In this document: positions 1-7,781 of the stretch, piece after piece
How the letters are laid out: the number at the start of each line of letters is the position of its first letter
How positions within the stretch are numbered: position 1 is the first letter of the stretch
Assembly (NCBI GenBank): GCA_030037525.1
Contig: JASHRC010000175.1
Span: forward strand, 1 to 51,765
Direction of reading: 5' to 3'
Length of the DNA stretch: 51,765 nt
Source: Candidatus Acidiferrales bacterium
Lineage (GTDB): Bacteria > Acidobacteriota > Terriglobia > Acidiferrales > UBA7541
Translations under genes and position numbers: made by a program
Notes under the pieces: generated by a model
The model's database searches: none
What the model was told of the DNA's origin: nothing
The model's input: only the letters and a program-made list of their open reading frames with translations

Positions 1-452
1 TGAGGATAAATCTCCAGTGCCTTTCGAACATGCCCTTCGGCTTCACTCAACCTCTTGTTCTTATAAGACGAGCAGGCTTTCTGGAACTCGCTGCTGGCCT
101 TGTCGGGTACTTCGAGGCGAGCCAAGCTTACCGTCGGACTATGGATCCCAGACTCCGTCCAAGAATTGCACGCCTCCGCTGCAACCGACCTGGTCGAGTC
201 CGACGTTACCGAAAAAACCCCGGGCATTGAGACCGGCAGCTGGGAGAATGGGTCTGTGGCCTCCGGTTGCACCCCAGCGGCCGAATAGAACGGCTGCTGC
301 TGCTGTTGGCCCGTTACGGGACCCGACGGGGGCGAATCGCTGCCGGTTGAGGGCCCATGCGACGTTTTCTGAGCAGACGAAGGCGCAACCAGAGCGGCAA
401 CAGCGGCAATGCAGGCTAGACCGTAGCGGAGGGCCCTTCTGTGGCGGCGCAC
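1..452 (-). CDS. TPR-containing secreted protein (partial, runs off left edge)
   Basis: This reading frame is open to the window edge, so the C-terminus is missing. I place the start at the GTG at 452-450 because GGAG lies 5 bases upstream and the protein then opens with a clean signal peptide (RRHRRALRYGLACIAAVAAL..APSSAQ). An in-frame ATG at 509 would add 19 residues before the signal. A low-complexity Gln/Ser/Pro linker of about 80 residues follows. The last 40 residues (LEVPDKASSEFQKACSSYKN, then a segment ending in RKALEIYP) match the first helices of a tetratricopeptide repeat, as in many acidobacterial TPR proteins. It is probably a periplasmic or envelope scaffold protein; the partner is unknown. 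Confidence 0.7.
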   Translation of the reverse strand, partial: MRRHRRALRYGLACIAAVAALVAPSSAQKTSHGPSTGSDSPPSGPVTGQQQQQPFYSAAGVQPEATDPFSQLPVSMPGVFSVTSDSTRSVAAEACNSWTESGIHSPTVSLARLEVPDKASSEFQKACSSYKNKRLSEAEGHVRKALEIYP

Positions 453-1017
453 GGGAACTCCGGAACCACCCAGGAAATCCAGTTCCACGTATGCGCCGGT
501 CGGAACCATTTGTCAAATCATAACTCCGTTTCGGATCGAATGGACCAGTTCTTTTTTCTTCCCTCAGGCGACCTCGAGTTGGCTTCTGACAACATCGACC
601 CCGATCGGGGAAGGCGCTCGACCGACTTCCCTTCCTACGGATCATTCGTAGTCCCGTCCCAGCGTCGGGGAAGCAGAACCCCTGGACCAAGTCTCACAGC
701 CATCTCCGAGATCGGCAACGCCGGCCGCAACAGCGTCGGAGGCCGAGCCGTTTCGACGCCGACGATCATCGCCTCGATGCTGAAGGCGTCGCGAAAACAA
801 GCGGTCTGATCTTTTCTCCGAGACGCGCGCCGCGAGTGGGAAACCGGCGGGCAGCGGATCCAAATGAAAATCTCCAGCGTGGACATGCTGACTGTCAAAG
901 ACAGGGGTCGAGCTTGGTGCCCCGCGTCATTTCCTCAGAGGCGAGAGCCGGTTCACGACCACCGTGAGGGTCTCGCCATAGCCCGGCCAGGGCCCATGCC
1001 AGGAAGCGACCGTCTCG
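453..1017. other. Gap between TPR gene and dodecin, no recognised gene
   Basis: Overlapping frames of 60-180 codons exist on both strands, but none shows a recognisable domain, a good ribosome binding site or consistent codon use. The stretch nearest 452 must hold the promoter of the minus-strand TPR gene. I see no repeat, tRNA or terminator that I can support. Confidence 0.4.
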
Positions 1018-1218
1018 TTAGCGCTTCACGTCGAAGTAAATTCGCGTGGTCGCGAAATACTCGACGACCCTCTTTTCGTCCAGGCGCATTTCCAAGTCCG
1101 CAATGCGGGCCCACTTCAGGCCGCGAACGGTCTTTGCCGCTTCGCTCACAGCATTTTCAGCAGCCTTGGCAAAGCCCTCCTTCGACGACCCGACGATCTC
1201 GATCACTTTCTGTGGCAT
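1018..1218 (-). CDS. Dodecin family flavin-binding protein
   Basis: At 66 residues this has the usual length of dodecin, a dodecameric flavin-storage protein. The N-terminal strand (KVIEIVGSS), the helix (EGFAKAAENAVSEAAKT) and the strand carrying the flavin-stacking tryptophan (GLKWARI, Trp36) are all present, followed by the RVVEYFATTRIYFDVKR end. The start is fixed by a strong AAGGAGG 5 bases upstream of the ATG. It stands alone with long gaps on both sides. The known role of the family is to bind riboflavin, FMN or lumichrome in the cytoplasm and buffer free flavin; the ligand cannot be told from the sequence. Confidence 0.93.
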   Translation of the reverse strand: MPQKVIEIVGSSKEGFAKAAENAVSEAAKTVRGLKWARIADLEMRLDEKRVVEYFATTRIYFDVKR

Positions 1219-1624
1219 GAGTACCTCCTTGTATGCCTCCGCACTTGGCTAAAGAAACTGTGCTCATTTCCCTGTCGGCACGCGGCGGTTCAATTCTTCC
1301 GTCTAGTTCAGCAAGGTTTTGATCCGCACTCGCACCTCTTGTTGGTGCTCGACAGGCTTAAACCACTAGGAACTTCTGCCATCCCGGTAGACGCCAGGAC
1401 GGATGGCATATACCTTTTCTGACAGAAGGTCTTGGGTGCCTGCCGAGAAGCTCGGCACGTTATATCGCGCATCATGCCGCGAGGATTCTACATCAGAAGG
1501 TTGGCTATAGATCGAACGGGACCCTAGTCGTTGGCGGCAGCACCGTTATCTCCCGCTTGCGTGGGGTCTACCGAGTTGCTGAGGGAACTACGGCTGACGT
1601 ATCGTTCCCAGCGGGAGTCTCCCT
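1219..1624. promoter_or_regulatory. Divergent intergenic region with leader hairpins
   Basis: This region separates the divergent dodecin and DUF169 genes and must hold both promoters. Visible structure: GCCATCC/GGATGGC arms around 1379-1418, a perfect TGCCGAG-aag-CTCGGCA palindrome at 1441-1457, a GGGAAC/GTTCCC hairpin at 1583-1609, and GGGAG-t-CTCCC at 1613-1623. The last one contains the Shine-Dalgarno of the DUF169 gene. No known riboswitch class is recognised. Confidence 0.4.
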
Positions 1625-2437
1625 ATGAACGAAGATATTGCCTCAACATTGCGAACGCTCGATGAAGCACTGGCCCGCTATGTGCGCCCCGACACCTTTC
1701 CCTTGGCGATCCGTGTGCTCAAGCCGGGTGAAGCAATCCCCGAGGGCGTGAAAATTCCCAGCAAGACCATGGGCGAGCAATGGATCGTGTGCCAGTCGAT
1801 CGGCGTCGCTCGGCGCTACGGATGGACCATAGCGGTGGGCAAAGACGACGTTATCTGCCCGCTGGCGGCCATCGCCTTCGGGTTTCGCAAACCCAACGAC
1901 GAGTATCTGAGAGGATTTGTATCCGTGGGCATGTACTGCAAGGATGAGCAGGCAGCCGCCAACCTGGAAGCGAGCACCTGGAGATTCGAACCCGGCACGT
2001 ACGACTACGTCTGTGTCGCACCGCTGAACCGAACCACCTTTGAACCGCAGGTCGTTGTCGTGTACGCCAACAGCGCGCAGGTGCTGCGACTGGTTCATGC
2101 ATCCCTCTACGCGCGAGGTGGGCGCGTCGTCTCGACTAGCGGCGGCCGCCTGGATTGCGCCGAGATCGTCATCCAAACGATGACCACCAACGAGCCCAAG
2201 GTCATCCTGCCGTGCACTGGCGATCGCGTTTTCGGCATGGCCCAGGATAATGAAATGGCTTTCGCTTTCCCCTGGGGATATGCACACGAAATCATCGAAG
2301 GCTTAGAAGGCACTCACAAGGGCGGGACCCGCTATCCCATAACCGTCGCCATGCGCGATACGGTGACCATGCCCAGGTCCTATCGGGAGCTGATGAAGAT
2401 GTTGGCGGATCGCGAGGCCTCCGACACAAGTAAATGA
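1625..2437 (+). CDS. DUF169 family protein
   Basis: This protein of 270 residues matches the DUF169 (COG2043) family: a core of about 220 residues with the LAIRVLKPGEAIPEGVK opening, a conserved CQSIGVARRYGW segment with a cysteine near residue 59, the DDVICPLAAIAFGF segment with another cysteine, and a C-terminal GDRVFGMAQDNEMAFAFP block. No signal peptide or membrane segment is visible, so it should be cytoplasmic. The biochemical function of the family is not established; conserved cysteines have suggested metal or cofactor binding. GGGAG lies 7 bases before the ATG but overlaps a small hairpin that could limit translation. It is monocistronic. Confidence 0.88.
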   Translation: MNEDIASTLRTLDEALARYVRPDTFPLAIRVLKPGEAIPEGVKIPSKTMGEQWIVCQSIGVARRYGWTIAVGKDDVICPLAAIAFGFRKPNDEYLRGFVSVGMYCKDEQAAANLEASTWRFEPGTYDYVCVAPLNRTTFEPQVVVVYANSAQVLRLVHASLYARGGRVVSTSGGRLDCAEIVIQTMTTNEPKVILPCTGDRVFGMAQDNEMAFAFPWGYAHEIIEGLEGTHKGGTRYPITVAMRDTVTMPRSYRELMKMLADREASDTSK

Positions 2438-2556
2438 GTGAGAACGCAAGTGTGTGAGAGTGTGCTGGCCGACCCGCATCGGAGTGATTCTAGGCCGATG
2501 GCTTGTTGGTCGTGGCCAGTCATGCGTGCGCGCAACGTGTTGAAACCTCTAAGTCT

Positions 2557-3003
2557 TCATCGAATCACGCTGCGAGTTGCTGTGCACAGATGTGTTTCCG
2601 GACCAACGGTACGAAGATAGCGAATGATGTCGCCGATTTCTTGGTCGCTGAGGCTGTCCTCAAACGAAGGCATGATGTCGGACCGCGGCGCGAGCATCAT
2701 GGAACGAACCGCAGAGTCGGTTGCAGGAACGCCGCTTGGGAGGTGTGGCTGGCGGAAAATTCCTGCCAGGTCAGGAGGCATTTTCGCAAGGTCCGTGCGT
2801 TTCCCGTTGTGGCAGCCGCAGCAATGCATTTCAAACAGGGCCTTTCCTCGTGCAATTGCCCGCTCTTTGCTTCGTTGCGTTTCATAGCAGCCCGTTGACC
2901 CCGTGAAGATGAGTCCAAGGAGCAATACGTAAGCAGTGAGCCTTGCCCGAAACGCTGAGACGATTTCATAGGGGCCCAAGTGGGTGCCGGACTGAATGGC
3001 CAT
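2557..3003 (-). CDS. Cytochrome c lipoprotein with kinase-like leader
   Basis: A 148-residue single-haem c-type cytochrome. The haem motif is CCGCH (CxxCH) around residues 61-65, and a methionine-rich stretch (RSMMLAPRSDIMPSFEDSLSDQ) supplies the distal Met. A hydrophobic segment ending in TGSTGC suggests a lipoprotein signal, so the mature protein would sit at the periplasmic face of a membrane and carry electrons. The first 17 residues (MAIQSGTHLGPYEIVSA) look like the start of an acidobacterial Ser/Thr kinase rather than a cytochrome, as if the 5' end of a kinase gene had been joined to the cytochrome. It stands alone between gene-poor stretches. Confidence 0.8.
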   Translation of the reverse strand: MAIQSGTHLGPYEIVSAFRARLTAYVLLLGLIFTGSTGCYETQRSKERAIARGKALFEMHCCGCHNGKRTDLAKMPPDLAGIFRQPHLPSGVPATDSAVRSMMLAPRSDIMPSFEDSLSDQEIGDIIRYLRTVGPETHLCTATRSVIR

Positions 3004-3883
3004 AGGTCCCCGCAGCTAACTGGAATCCGCGTAGTATATCCGAGGTCTGCTGCGTGTAAGGGTGATTTATCCTGTGTGTGGAATGACCTCGCCCAGCAGC
3101 GTAAGACAACGCTATGAGGAGCGTGACTCAAACGGAGCGCAAGCGCATCGCTTATTCCATCGAACTGTTTTCGCCGGAGACCTACGAATACTCGATCTTC
3201 TCGTAACCTATCTGGATTTCGTCTTCGTCACAAGAATATAGCTGAAAGAATTAAGCCTGTGCGGTGTTTGTTTGCTTACTCGTCTCTCTCGTCGGTTCAG
3301 CTTGCTCGCAGTGATCGAGGGGCCGTTTATCGATGACAAGCCCATCTTCGTTGCGGAGAACGATCGCTTCGTTGTGCGATTCCGCGTTCGGTCTACCGTT
3401 GAGGCAAAGCGCGATAGGGTCTTCCAGGAAATCCGGCGACTCGTGTTCTCTCTTCTAGAAAGGGCCCTCTCGCAGATCGCTGTACCGACTTGTCCTACGA
3501 TAGCCTTCGAGACTTGGGTGCACAGAAGCATCTGTCGCATCTGTCAGATCAGGTTCTCGGCGAATACGCGGAAGAAGCTGGATCATTTCACCAGATGCAT
3601 AACGTCCTGCACATCTTGTGATGTCTCTCTAGACGTGGCTCGCCGACGGCCACGATAGTTGCTTTCCATTGAGCCCTTCGTTTGTCGCCTCAGACGCTCC
3701 GAAACAGCTCAGGCAGGCCCCTCTGCAGCCCTTTGGAGATCCTCTCGATATTCAGCAGCGACACTTCCTCGTGCCGCGTTCGACGCCGCTCTAGTACGTC
3801 GTTCTTGAGGCGGCTCCTTTCTTGGAGGATGGCGACACAAAGAGATCAGGGAACGCTTCCACGGGAAAGCATAGCAGGTTGAC
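3004..3883. other. Gene-poor stretch with decayed coding-like fragments
   Basis: About 880 bases without a gene I can name. A plus-strand frame at 3272-3658 (128 codons) has a plausible stretch (IEGPFIDDKPIFVAENDRF) that then turns cysteine-rich and unlikely. A minus-strand fragment with strongly G/C-ending codons lies at 3690-3845 and is listed separately. A 30-codon ORF starts at 3115. I read the stretch as degraded former genes. Confidence 0.35.
3690..3845 (-). pseudogene. C-terminal remnant of an unknown gene
   Basis: This frame opens directly after a stop codon, has no start codon and ends at a TGA at 3692-3690. Its 51 codons have very high G/C at the third position and give a charged helical peptide (LQERSRLKNDVLERRRTRHE, ending in LPELFRSV), which looks like real protein rather than chance. 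It is probably the tail of a gene whose front is lost. The family is not recognised. Confidence 0.25.
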
Positions 3884-5377
3884 CTATACAGTCGGACCCA
3901 CGCCCTTGCCAGACTGCGGCGCAGCAATTGAGGGAACTGCTTTGTCGAATCCAGCCACGCGAACAGGCGTAAGCAAGCTCACGACACCGGTTGCTCCAAA
4001 ATTGAAACATAAGGCAATGAAGCCGGCGTTCAAGCCCCGGTAAGGATCCTGGCCGGTCAGCATCAGAAACATCGCAATGGAAAGGCCTGTGACTAGCCCC
4101 ACGAATACACCCTCAGCGGTCACCCGTCGGGAGAACAGACCGAGAACAACTCCCGGAAAGAGCTGGGCAACACCAGCGTATCCCACCAGCAGAAGAGAAA
4201 CCAAACTGATCGAGCTGTGAATCGCGAAGAACAGCGCCCCCGAGGTCAGGATTAGCACCATGATTTTGGCGAGCCTGGCCACCTGCTGGTCCGTCATGCC
4301 CGGCGCCACAATGGGCCGCCAAAGGTTCTTGGCATACAACGTGGCACCCGCAAGAAGTTGAATTGCCGCCGCCACCATTGCCGTAAGAGCACCCGCTCCG
4401 CCGACAAGGCCCAGAAACCAAGCTGGAAAGGATTTCCGCACGATGGTCAGCAACGAGAGATCGCCGTTGCCTAGGTCGGGCAAAACTAGAACCGCGCAAA
4501 GGCCCACAATAAACATCAGAGGCATCGTGATGCCGTAAAGCGGCATGATGACGGCGTTGCGCCGCAAAACCCTTCCACTTCGCGCCGTAAAGCTGGCGGC
4601 AAAAAACTGTGGCCACATGTAGCAACCGAAAGAAGTAAGCAACACACTCGTAATGTACCATCCGTGGCCCAGGTCCTTCGTCGCTCCCGGCATGACGAGG
4701 TGGGCAGGCTTCGCTCGCGCCAGGGCTGCGAACATCGGGCCGATCCCGCCGAAATAGACTCGCGGCACCGCAAATCCCACGAATACCGCAGCCAAAAGGA
4801 GCAAGAGATCCTTGACGATGCTGGCCCACGCCACGCCGCGAACACCGCTCACAAAGACGAACGCCCCCACCAGGGCAAAGGCGATGATCATGGCGGGCGT
4901 GCGATCGATCCCTCCAAAGCTCGCAACCTCTACGATGAGCCCCAAGCCCGTGATCTGCACCTGCAAATAGGGAATTAGACACACAACTCCCACTAAGGCG
5001 ACGAACGCAGCCAGAAATGAACTGCGATATCGCACCTGGAAGAAATCGGCTTGCGTCTGGAGCCCGTGCATTCGGCCTACCTCCCAAATCGGCGGCAGGA
5101 TGTAGAAGGAAACTACGTACATCAACGGCAAGTAGCCGAGAATGTACAAAACCGGGCCGCCCCGTGAGTACGCCCAGCCGCTGGCCCCTAGGAAAGTAAA
5201 TGTAGTGTAGATCTCGCCAGCCATCAGCAGCCAAACCAGCACGAGGCCGAATCCCCTACCGCCAACGGTCCATTGTTCGAGATCCATCTTGTGGTGGAAT
5301 CGCGCGACGAACCCCACCAGCGATCCTGCCGCCACGATAGCGGATATTAATGCGAGCGCGACGAGGCTAGGGCTCAA
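3884..5377 (-). CDS. Sodium:solute symporter family protein (SSS/SLC5)
   Basis: A 497-residue polytopic membrane protein with about 13 hydrophobic segments, typical of the SSS family. Landmarks are the N-terminal WTVGGRGFG segment, GEIYTTFTFLGASGWAYSRG in TM2-3, RYRSSFLAAF, and the SGVRGVAWASIVKDLLLLLA stretch that is characteristic of the family. It should use the sodium gradient to import an organic solute; the pairing with a DUF3311 protein is typical of monocarboxylate or amino-acid type SSS carriers (MctP-like), but the substrate cannot be read from sequence. Its ATG overlaps the stop of the upstream DUF3311 gene (ATGA), so the two are translationally coupled. Confidence 0.9.
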   Translation of the reverse strand: MSPSLVALALISAIVAAGSLVGFVARFHHKMDLEQWTVGGRGFGLVLVWLLMAGEIYTTFTFLGASGWAYSRGGPVLYILGYLPLMYVVSFYILPPIWEVGRMHGLQTQADFFQVRYRSSFLAAFVALVGVVCLIPYLQVQITGLGLIVEVASFGGIDRTPAMIIAFALVGAFVFVSGVRGVAWASIVKDLLLLLAAVFVGFAVPRVYFGGIGPMFAALARAKPAHLVMPGATKDLGHGWYITSVLLTSFGCYMWPQFFAASFTARSGRVLRRNAVIMPLYGITMPLMFIVGLCAVLVLPDLGNGDLSLLTIVRKSFPAWFLGLVGGAGALTAMVAAAIQLLAGATLYAKNLWRPIVAPGMTDQQVARLAKIMVLILTSGALFFAIHSSISLVSLLLVGYAGVAQLFPGVVLGLFSRRVTAEGVFVGLVTGLSIAMFLMLTGQDPYRGLNAGFIALCFNFGATGVVSLLTPVRVAGFDKAVPSIAAPQSGKGVGPTV

Positions 5378-5604
5378 CGTGCACCACTGCCGGCGCGATC
5401 ATCGTCTGCACCGCGGGATACTTCCAAGCGGTACGCTCCCCACATGCACAAGGGAGTGAGCAGAAGCCATGCGATCAGCCAAAAGAAGTTGAACGGAAGG
5501 CCGAAAACCATGGGGTAGACCCGGTCCCACAGGCCAACAGAGAAGCAGGTAGCAGCAAAAGGAATCAGACCCAGGAGCACTGCACCGAGCGAAGGCCGTT
5601 TCAA
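5374..5604 (-). CDS. DUF3311 small membrane protein, symporter partner
   Basis: A short protein of 76 residues with two membrane segments (GAVLLGLIPFAATCFSVGLW and FNFFWLIAWLLLTPLCMWGA), matching DUF3311 proteins that are encoded next to SSS symporters. I choose the TTG at 5604-5602 as start because a full AAGGAGG lies 6 bases upstream; a longer frame to 5670 would start without a binding site and bury that sequence inside the gene. The stop overlaps the symporter start by ATGA. It probably assists assembly or stability of the transporter in the inner membrane. Confidence 0.85.
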   Translation of the reverse strand: MKRPSLGAVLLGLIPFAATCFSVGLWDRVYPMVFGLPFNFFWLIAWLLLTPLCMWGAYRLEVSRGADDDRAGSGAR

Positions 5605-5955
5605 GTGGAGCCTCCTTGAAAGAGATTTGCATGATCCTAGCAGCATTGCGACGCACGCGGAAATAATCAACTTGACCGGGCGTCTCGATCGAGGACATCG
5701 CTATCGCTCGGCCACCGTGCAAGAAGCGTCACAGGGCGGTACGCGCATCCCTCGATCGAGGGCCCCTGAGAGGACGTGGCACCCCGTCCTCTGATCGCGT
5801 AGGTTCCTATTCATCGCATCTCGCGACGTGTGAACTGCCCGTGACAGACTCCCGCCTAATATCACCCCTGTGGAGATCAACCAGAAAAAGAGATCATCGA
5901 GAGGATTGCTCGCTGCCGCGAGGCTTTCGCCCCTGCAAAACGGCTGTTGCTCGAA
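5605..5955. other. Intergenic, upstream of symporter operon
   Basis: This should hold the promoter of the minus-strand symporter operon and the 3' end of the cytochrome gene. An AGAGGACG/CGTCCTCT inverted repeat (5769-5792, 8-base loop) is visible but has no T-run on either strand, so I do not call it a terminator. No gene is seen. Confidence 0.35.
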
Positions 5956-6291
5956 TTACTTCTGCTGGATGGATTTGATGTAGGTTGTTAGATTGGTGAT
6001 CCGTGTTTGCACCAAGTGTTTGTCTGGTGAGCTAAAGACTGGGCCCCAGATCGGCATGTCGCTTGTGCCATGTGCGTGGCCCGGGACTCCAAAGCGCAGG
6101 ACATTCATGACATCATAAACCGGGAATTTTCCGTTGTTGTTCTTGGCGAGCCTCGTCAGAGCGGCCGGTGGCGTTTTCAATAGGTCGGCCGCAGGCCCGT
6201 CTCCTTTTCCGGTGGCACCATGGCAAACCGCGCAGTAGTCCTTGAACATCTGCTGGCCTGACGCAGGGTTGCTACGCGTAATCGGAACCAT
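5956..6291 (-). CDS. Cytochrome c family protein, 5' end probably frameshifted
   Basis: A single-haem cytochrome c: CAVCH near residue 20-24, followed by GATGKGDGPAADLL and a C-terminal MPIWGPVF block that provides the methionine ligand. The longest uninterrupted frame starts at 6291 and lacks a signal peptide, which a c-type cytochrome needs. In the same frame upstream there is open sequence (GLASASGVALRGQQAGATNQ), and in the neighbouring frame a GTG at 6413 leads into NKYLRFVFAVVLL. Together these make a normal signal peptide split by a one-frame shift near 6365. Either the gene is inactivated or the read has an indel. Role if intact: periplasmic electron carrier. Confidence 0.8.
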   Translation of the reverse strand: MVPITRSNPASGQQMFKDYCAVCHGATGKGDGPAADLLKTPPAALTRLAKNNNGKFPVYDVMNVLRFGVPGHAHGTSDMPIWGPVFSSPDKHLVQTRITNLTTYIKSIQQK

Positions 6292-6605
6292 TACCAGAGT
6301 TTTTTGTGGTGCTTGGTTCGTGGCACCTGCTTGCTGTCCCCGCAGGGCGACCCCGCTGGCTGAAGCAAGACCACCGCGAAGACAAAGCGCAGATATTTAT
6401 TGACATATGCCACCTCCAAACCGACCCCTAGCAAAGACCGGCAAACGCCCCGCTGTGACCGGCGTCACACCCACCTGCTGTCGATTTGGGGAGCCCGCTC
6501 AAATCACTCTGTGGAGTTGGCTCCAATCGCCGCGAGGGAAGGCACCGTAACCCAGTACCAAGAAGGTGCGGCGCACCAAGAAGAGCACGGGGTTCGTGCC
6601 TACGA

Positions 6606-6959
6606 TCAACGTTCTTCGGGGGGGACGTAGCGGCGCGTCTGAACTCTGCCTTGATCGGGGTCGCGGGCCTCTTCCACGCCTCGGACAACCTCGGCCTCGT
6701 AATCTTGCCCTTCCTCCGCTAGCTCCGCGACGCTTTCCGAATCGACAGTCTCGGCGCGCGACAACCCCACGATATCCCCTGATTGGCCAGCGGACTCCGC
6801 GCCCAAGCCTTCCACCGTAGGAAGTAGGGGAGGCTTGACTGGTCCTGGCCCGCGCTGGCGGCGCTGGGCACGCTTCCTTTTTTGAGCTTTCAAAGCCTTG
6901 CCACGTACTGCGGATTTCCTCTTGCGAGGTTTTGTCGCTTTCTTGGCCTTCTTCGCCAC
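6606..6959 (-). CDS. Lysine-rich protein with conserved C-terminal acidic motif
   Basis: A 117-residue protein in two parts. Residues 1-37 are almost entirely Lys, Arg and Ala (KKAKKATKPRKRKSAVRGKA), like histone-H1-type DNA-binding tails. The C-terminal half is acidic and includes DSESVAELAEEGQDYEAEVV, a pattern I recall from small conserved hypothetical proteins of soil bacteria. The GTG start at 6959 has AGGAGG 8 bases upstream. I infer a soluble protein with a nucleic-acid-binding basic tail; no function is known to me. Confidence 0.7.
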   Translation of the reverse strand: MAKKAKKATKPRKRKSAVRGKALKAQKRKRAQRRQRGPGPVKPPLLPTVEGLGAESAGQSGDIVGLSRAETVDSESVAELAEEGQDYEAEVVRGVEEARDPDQGRVQTRRYVPPEER

Positions 6960-7108
6960 GAGCTTCGCCTCCTGGTCCCAGCTGCGCCCCTTTCAGATCG
7001 AGGCTATCACGACGGCGCATGCAATGGCACGCAGCAGCGTCCCGGATCGTTTGGGGGCTTTAGCTGAATACTGGCTAAGAAGTAGATAGTGCCGGAGGAA
7101 TCTCCAAA

Positions 7109-7237
7109 ATGCCAGAGTCCACTGACCAGGTTGTCCAGCACGCGCGGGAGCGGATGCGGAAACAAATCGCGAAGTGCTCGCAGCGTGCCGCTCAGAAGCT
7201 GTCCCAGAAGATCAAGTCCGGCTTGAAGCCGTCGTAG
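7109..7237 (+). CDS. Small basic helical protein, 42 residues
   Basis: A short ORF with a well-placed GGAGGA 8 bases before the ATG. The product (MPESTDQVVQHARERMRKQI, then RAAQKLSQKIKSGLKPS at the end) is a single charged amphipathic helix with a net positive charge and one cysteine. I do not recognise a family. It lies just left of the integrase remnant, so it may be the last chromosomal gene before the integration hot spot or part of an older element. Confidence 0.45.
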   Translation: MPESTDQVVQHARERMRKQIAKCSQRAAQKLSQKIKSGLKPS

Positions 7238-7263
7238 GCGTCCGTCGCGGACCTGACCGCTAG

Positions 7264-7506
7264 TCTACTGATCTCCGGCACCATGCGATCACGCGGCTCT
7301 GCAAGTCCCAAGCCTCGGACGCTACGATTATGGCAATTGCTGGACACGTCTTGGAAGCCATGCTGCGGCACGATTCGCACGTCAGGCAACAGGCCATGCG
7401 CCGGGCTTTGGATGCCCTGGCAGGGGGACGCTCTGAGGGGGGTTATGTCACAAACAACGTCACAAAATCGGCCAATGTAAGGATCCGAATCAATACAACC
7501 CCTTGA
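7264..7506 (+). pseudogene. Tyrosine integrase C-terminal remnant
   Basis: This 80-codon open stretch begins right after a TAG and has no start codon of its own. It reads STDLRHHAITRLCKSQ..ATIMAIAGHVLEAMLRHDSHVRQQ, which matches boxes of a tyrosine recombinase: the LRHH-type Arg/His box, the AGH box, and the position of the nucleophilic tyrosine (expected LRHYSHVR). Here the tyrosine is replaced by Asp, so the fragment would be catalytically dead even if expressed. It ends 5 bases before the left copy of the tRNA end repeat. I infer a relic of an older element that used the same tRNA-Ala site. Confidence 0.8.
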
Positions 7507-7734
7507 GAATCATGGTGGACCCGAACGCAAAGAATTCGAACTGAAGCCGAACTTCCCTTTGCGGTCATTCTTGCGGACCCTACCGCCGCTCCGCTCTATC
7601 AGCGCATCGCCGCGAAAGCACGTCATCTCCGTCAGCTGGGGCTCGGCTCGACAACCATTGCACGAAGGCTCAGCACAACCCGCAAGACGGTGGTCAAGGC
7701 GCTGGCCTGGCTAGCGAGGCCAAGGCATGAGTAA
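7507..7734 (+). pseudogene. Detached C-terminal HTH tail of the serine recombinase
   Basis: Open frame running from just after the integrase-remnant stop to the TAA at 7732-7734, without its own start. From the repeat core onward it reads WWTRTQRIRTEAELPF.. then ILADPTAAPLYQRIAAKARH and LRQLGLGSTTIARRLS..KTVVKALAWLAR, a helix-turn-helix. The WWT encoded by the core is also the end of the recombinase at 8623-10287, in the same codon phase. In a circularised element the recombinase frame would read straight through into this segment and gain 70 residues. I therefore interpret it as the 3' part of the recombinase gene separated by integration, not an independent gene. Confidence 0.65.
7512..7541 (+). 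repeat. Left attachment site: core plus inverted arm
   Basis: Core ATGGTGGAC (7512-7520), six bases, then the arm GCAAAGAATTCGAAC (7527-7541). The arm is the exact reverse complement of the arm at the right end. The core repeats the tRNA-Ala 3' end. Confidence 0.65.
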
Positions 7735-7752
7735 ATAGTTCCCACATGGCCG

Positions 7753-7781
7753 TTGACAACCGCATGGGAGTTCTTTATGAT
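7753..7781 (+). promoter_or_regulatory. Consensus promoter of the MerR-like gene
   Basis: TTGACA at 7753-7758, a 17-base spacer and TATGAT at 7776-7781: a near-perfect sigma-70 promoter. Transcription should begin near 7788, only about 8 bases before the ATG at 7796, so the message would be nearly leaderless. The -10 box overlaps the palindromic operator. Confidence 0.75.

Noticed and set aside
441-809. 122-codon plus-strand frame near the left end
   Set aside because: Overlaps the start of the TPR gene on the other strand and has no start site, domain or consistent codon use.
1575-1625. Sequence resembling part of a TPP riboswitch
   Set aside because: Only a few bases (CTGAGGGAAC, CAGCGGGAG) agree; the conserved pyrimidine- and pyrophosphate-sensor helices are not found.
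5769-5792. AGAGGACG/CGTCCTCT hairpin as terminator
   Set aside because: No T-run on either strand and it does not lie at a gene end.
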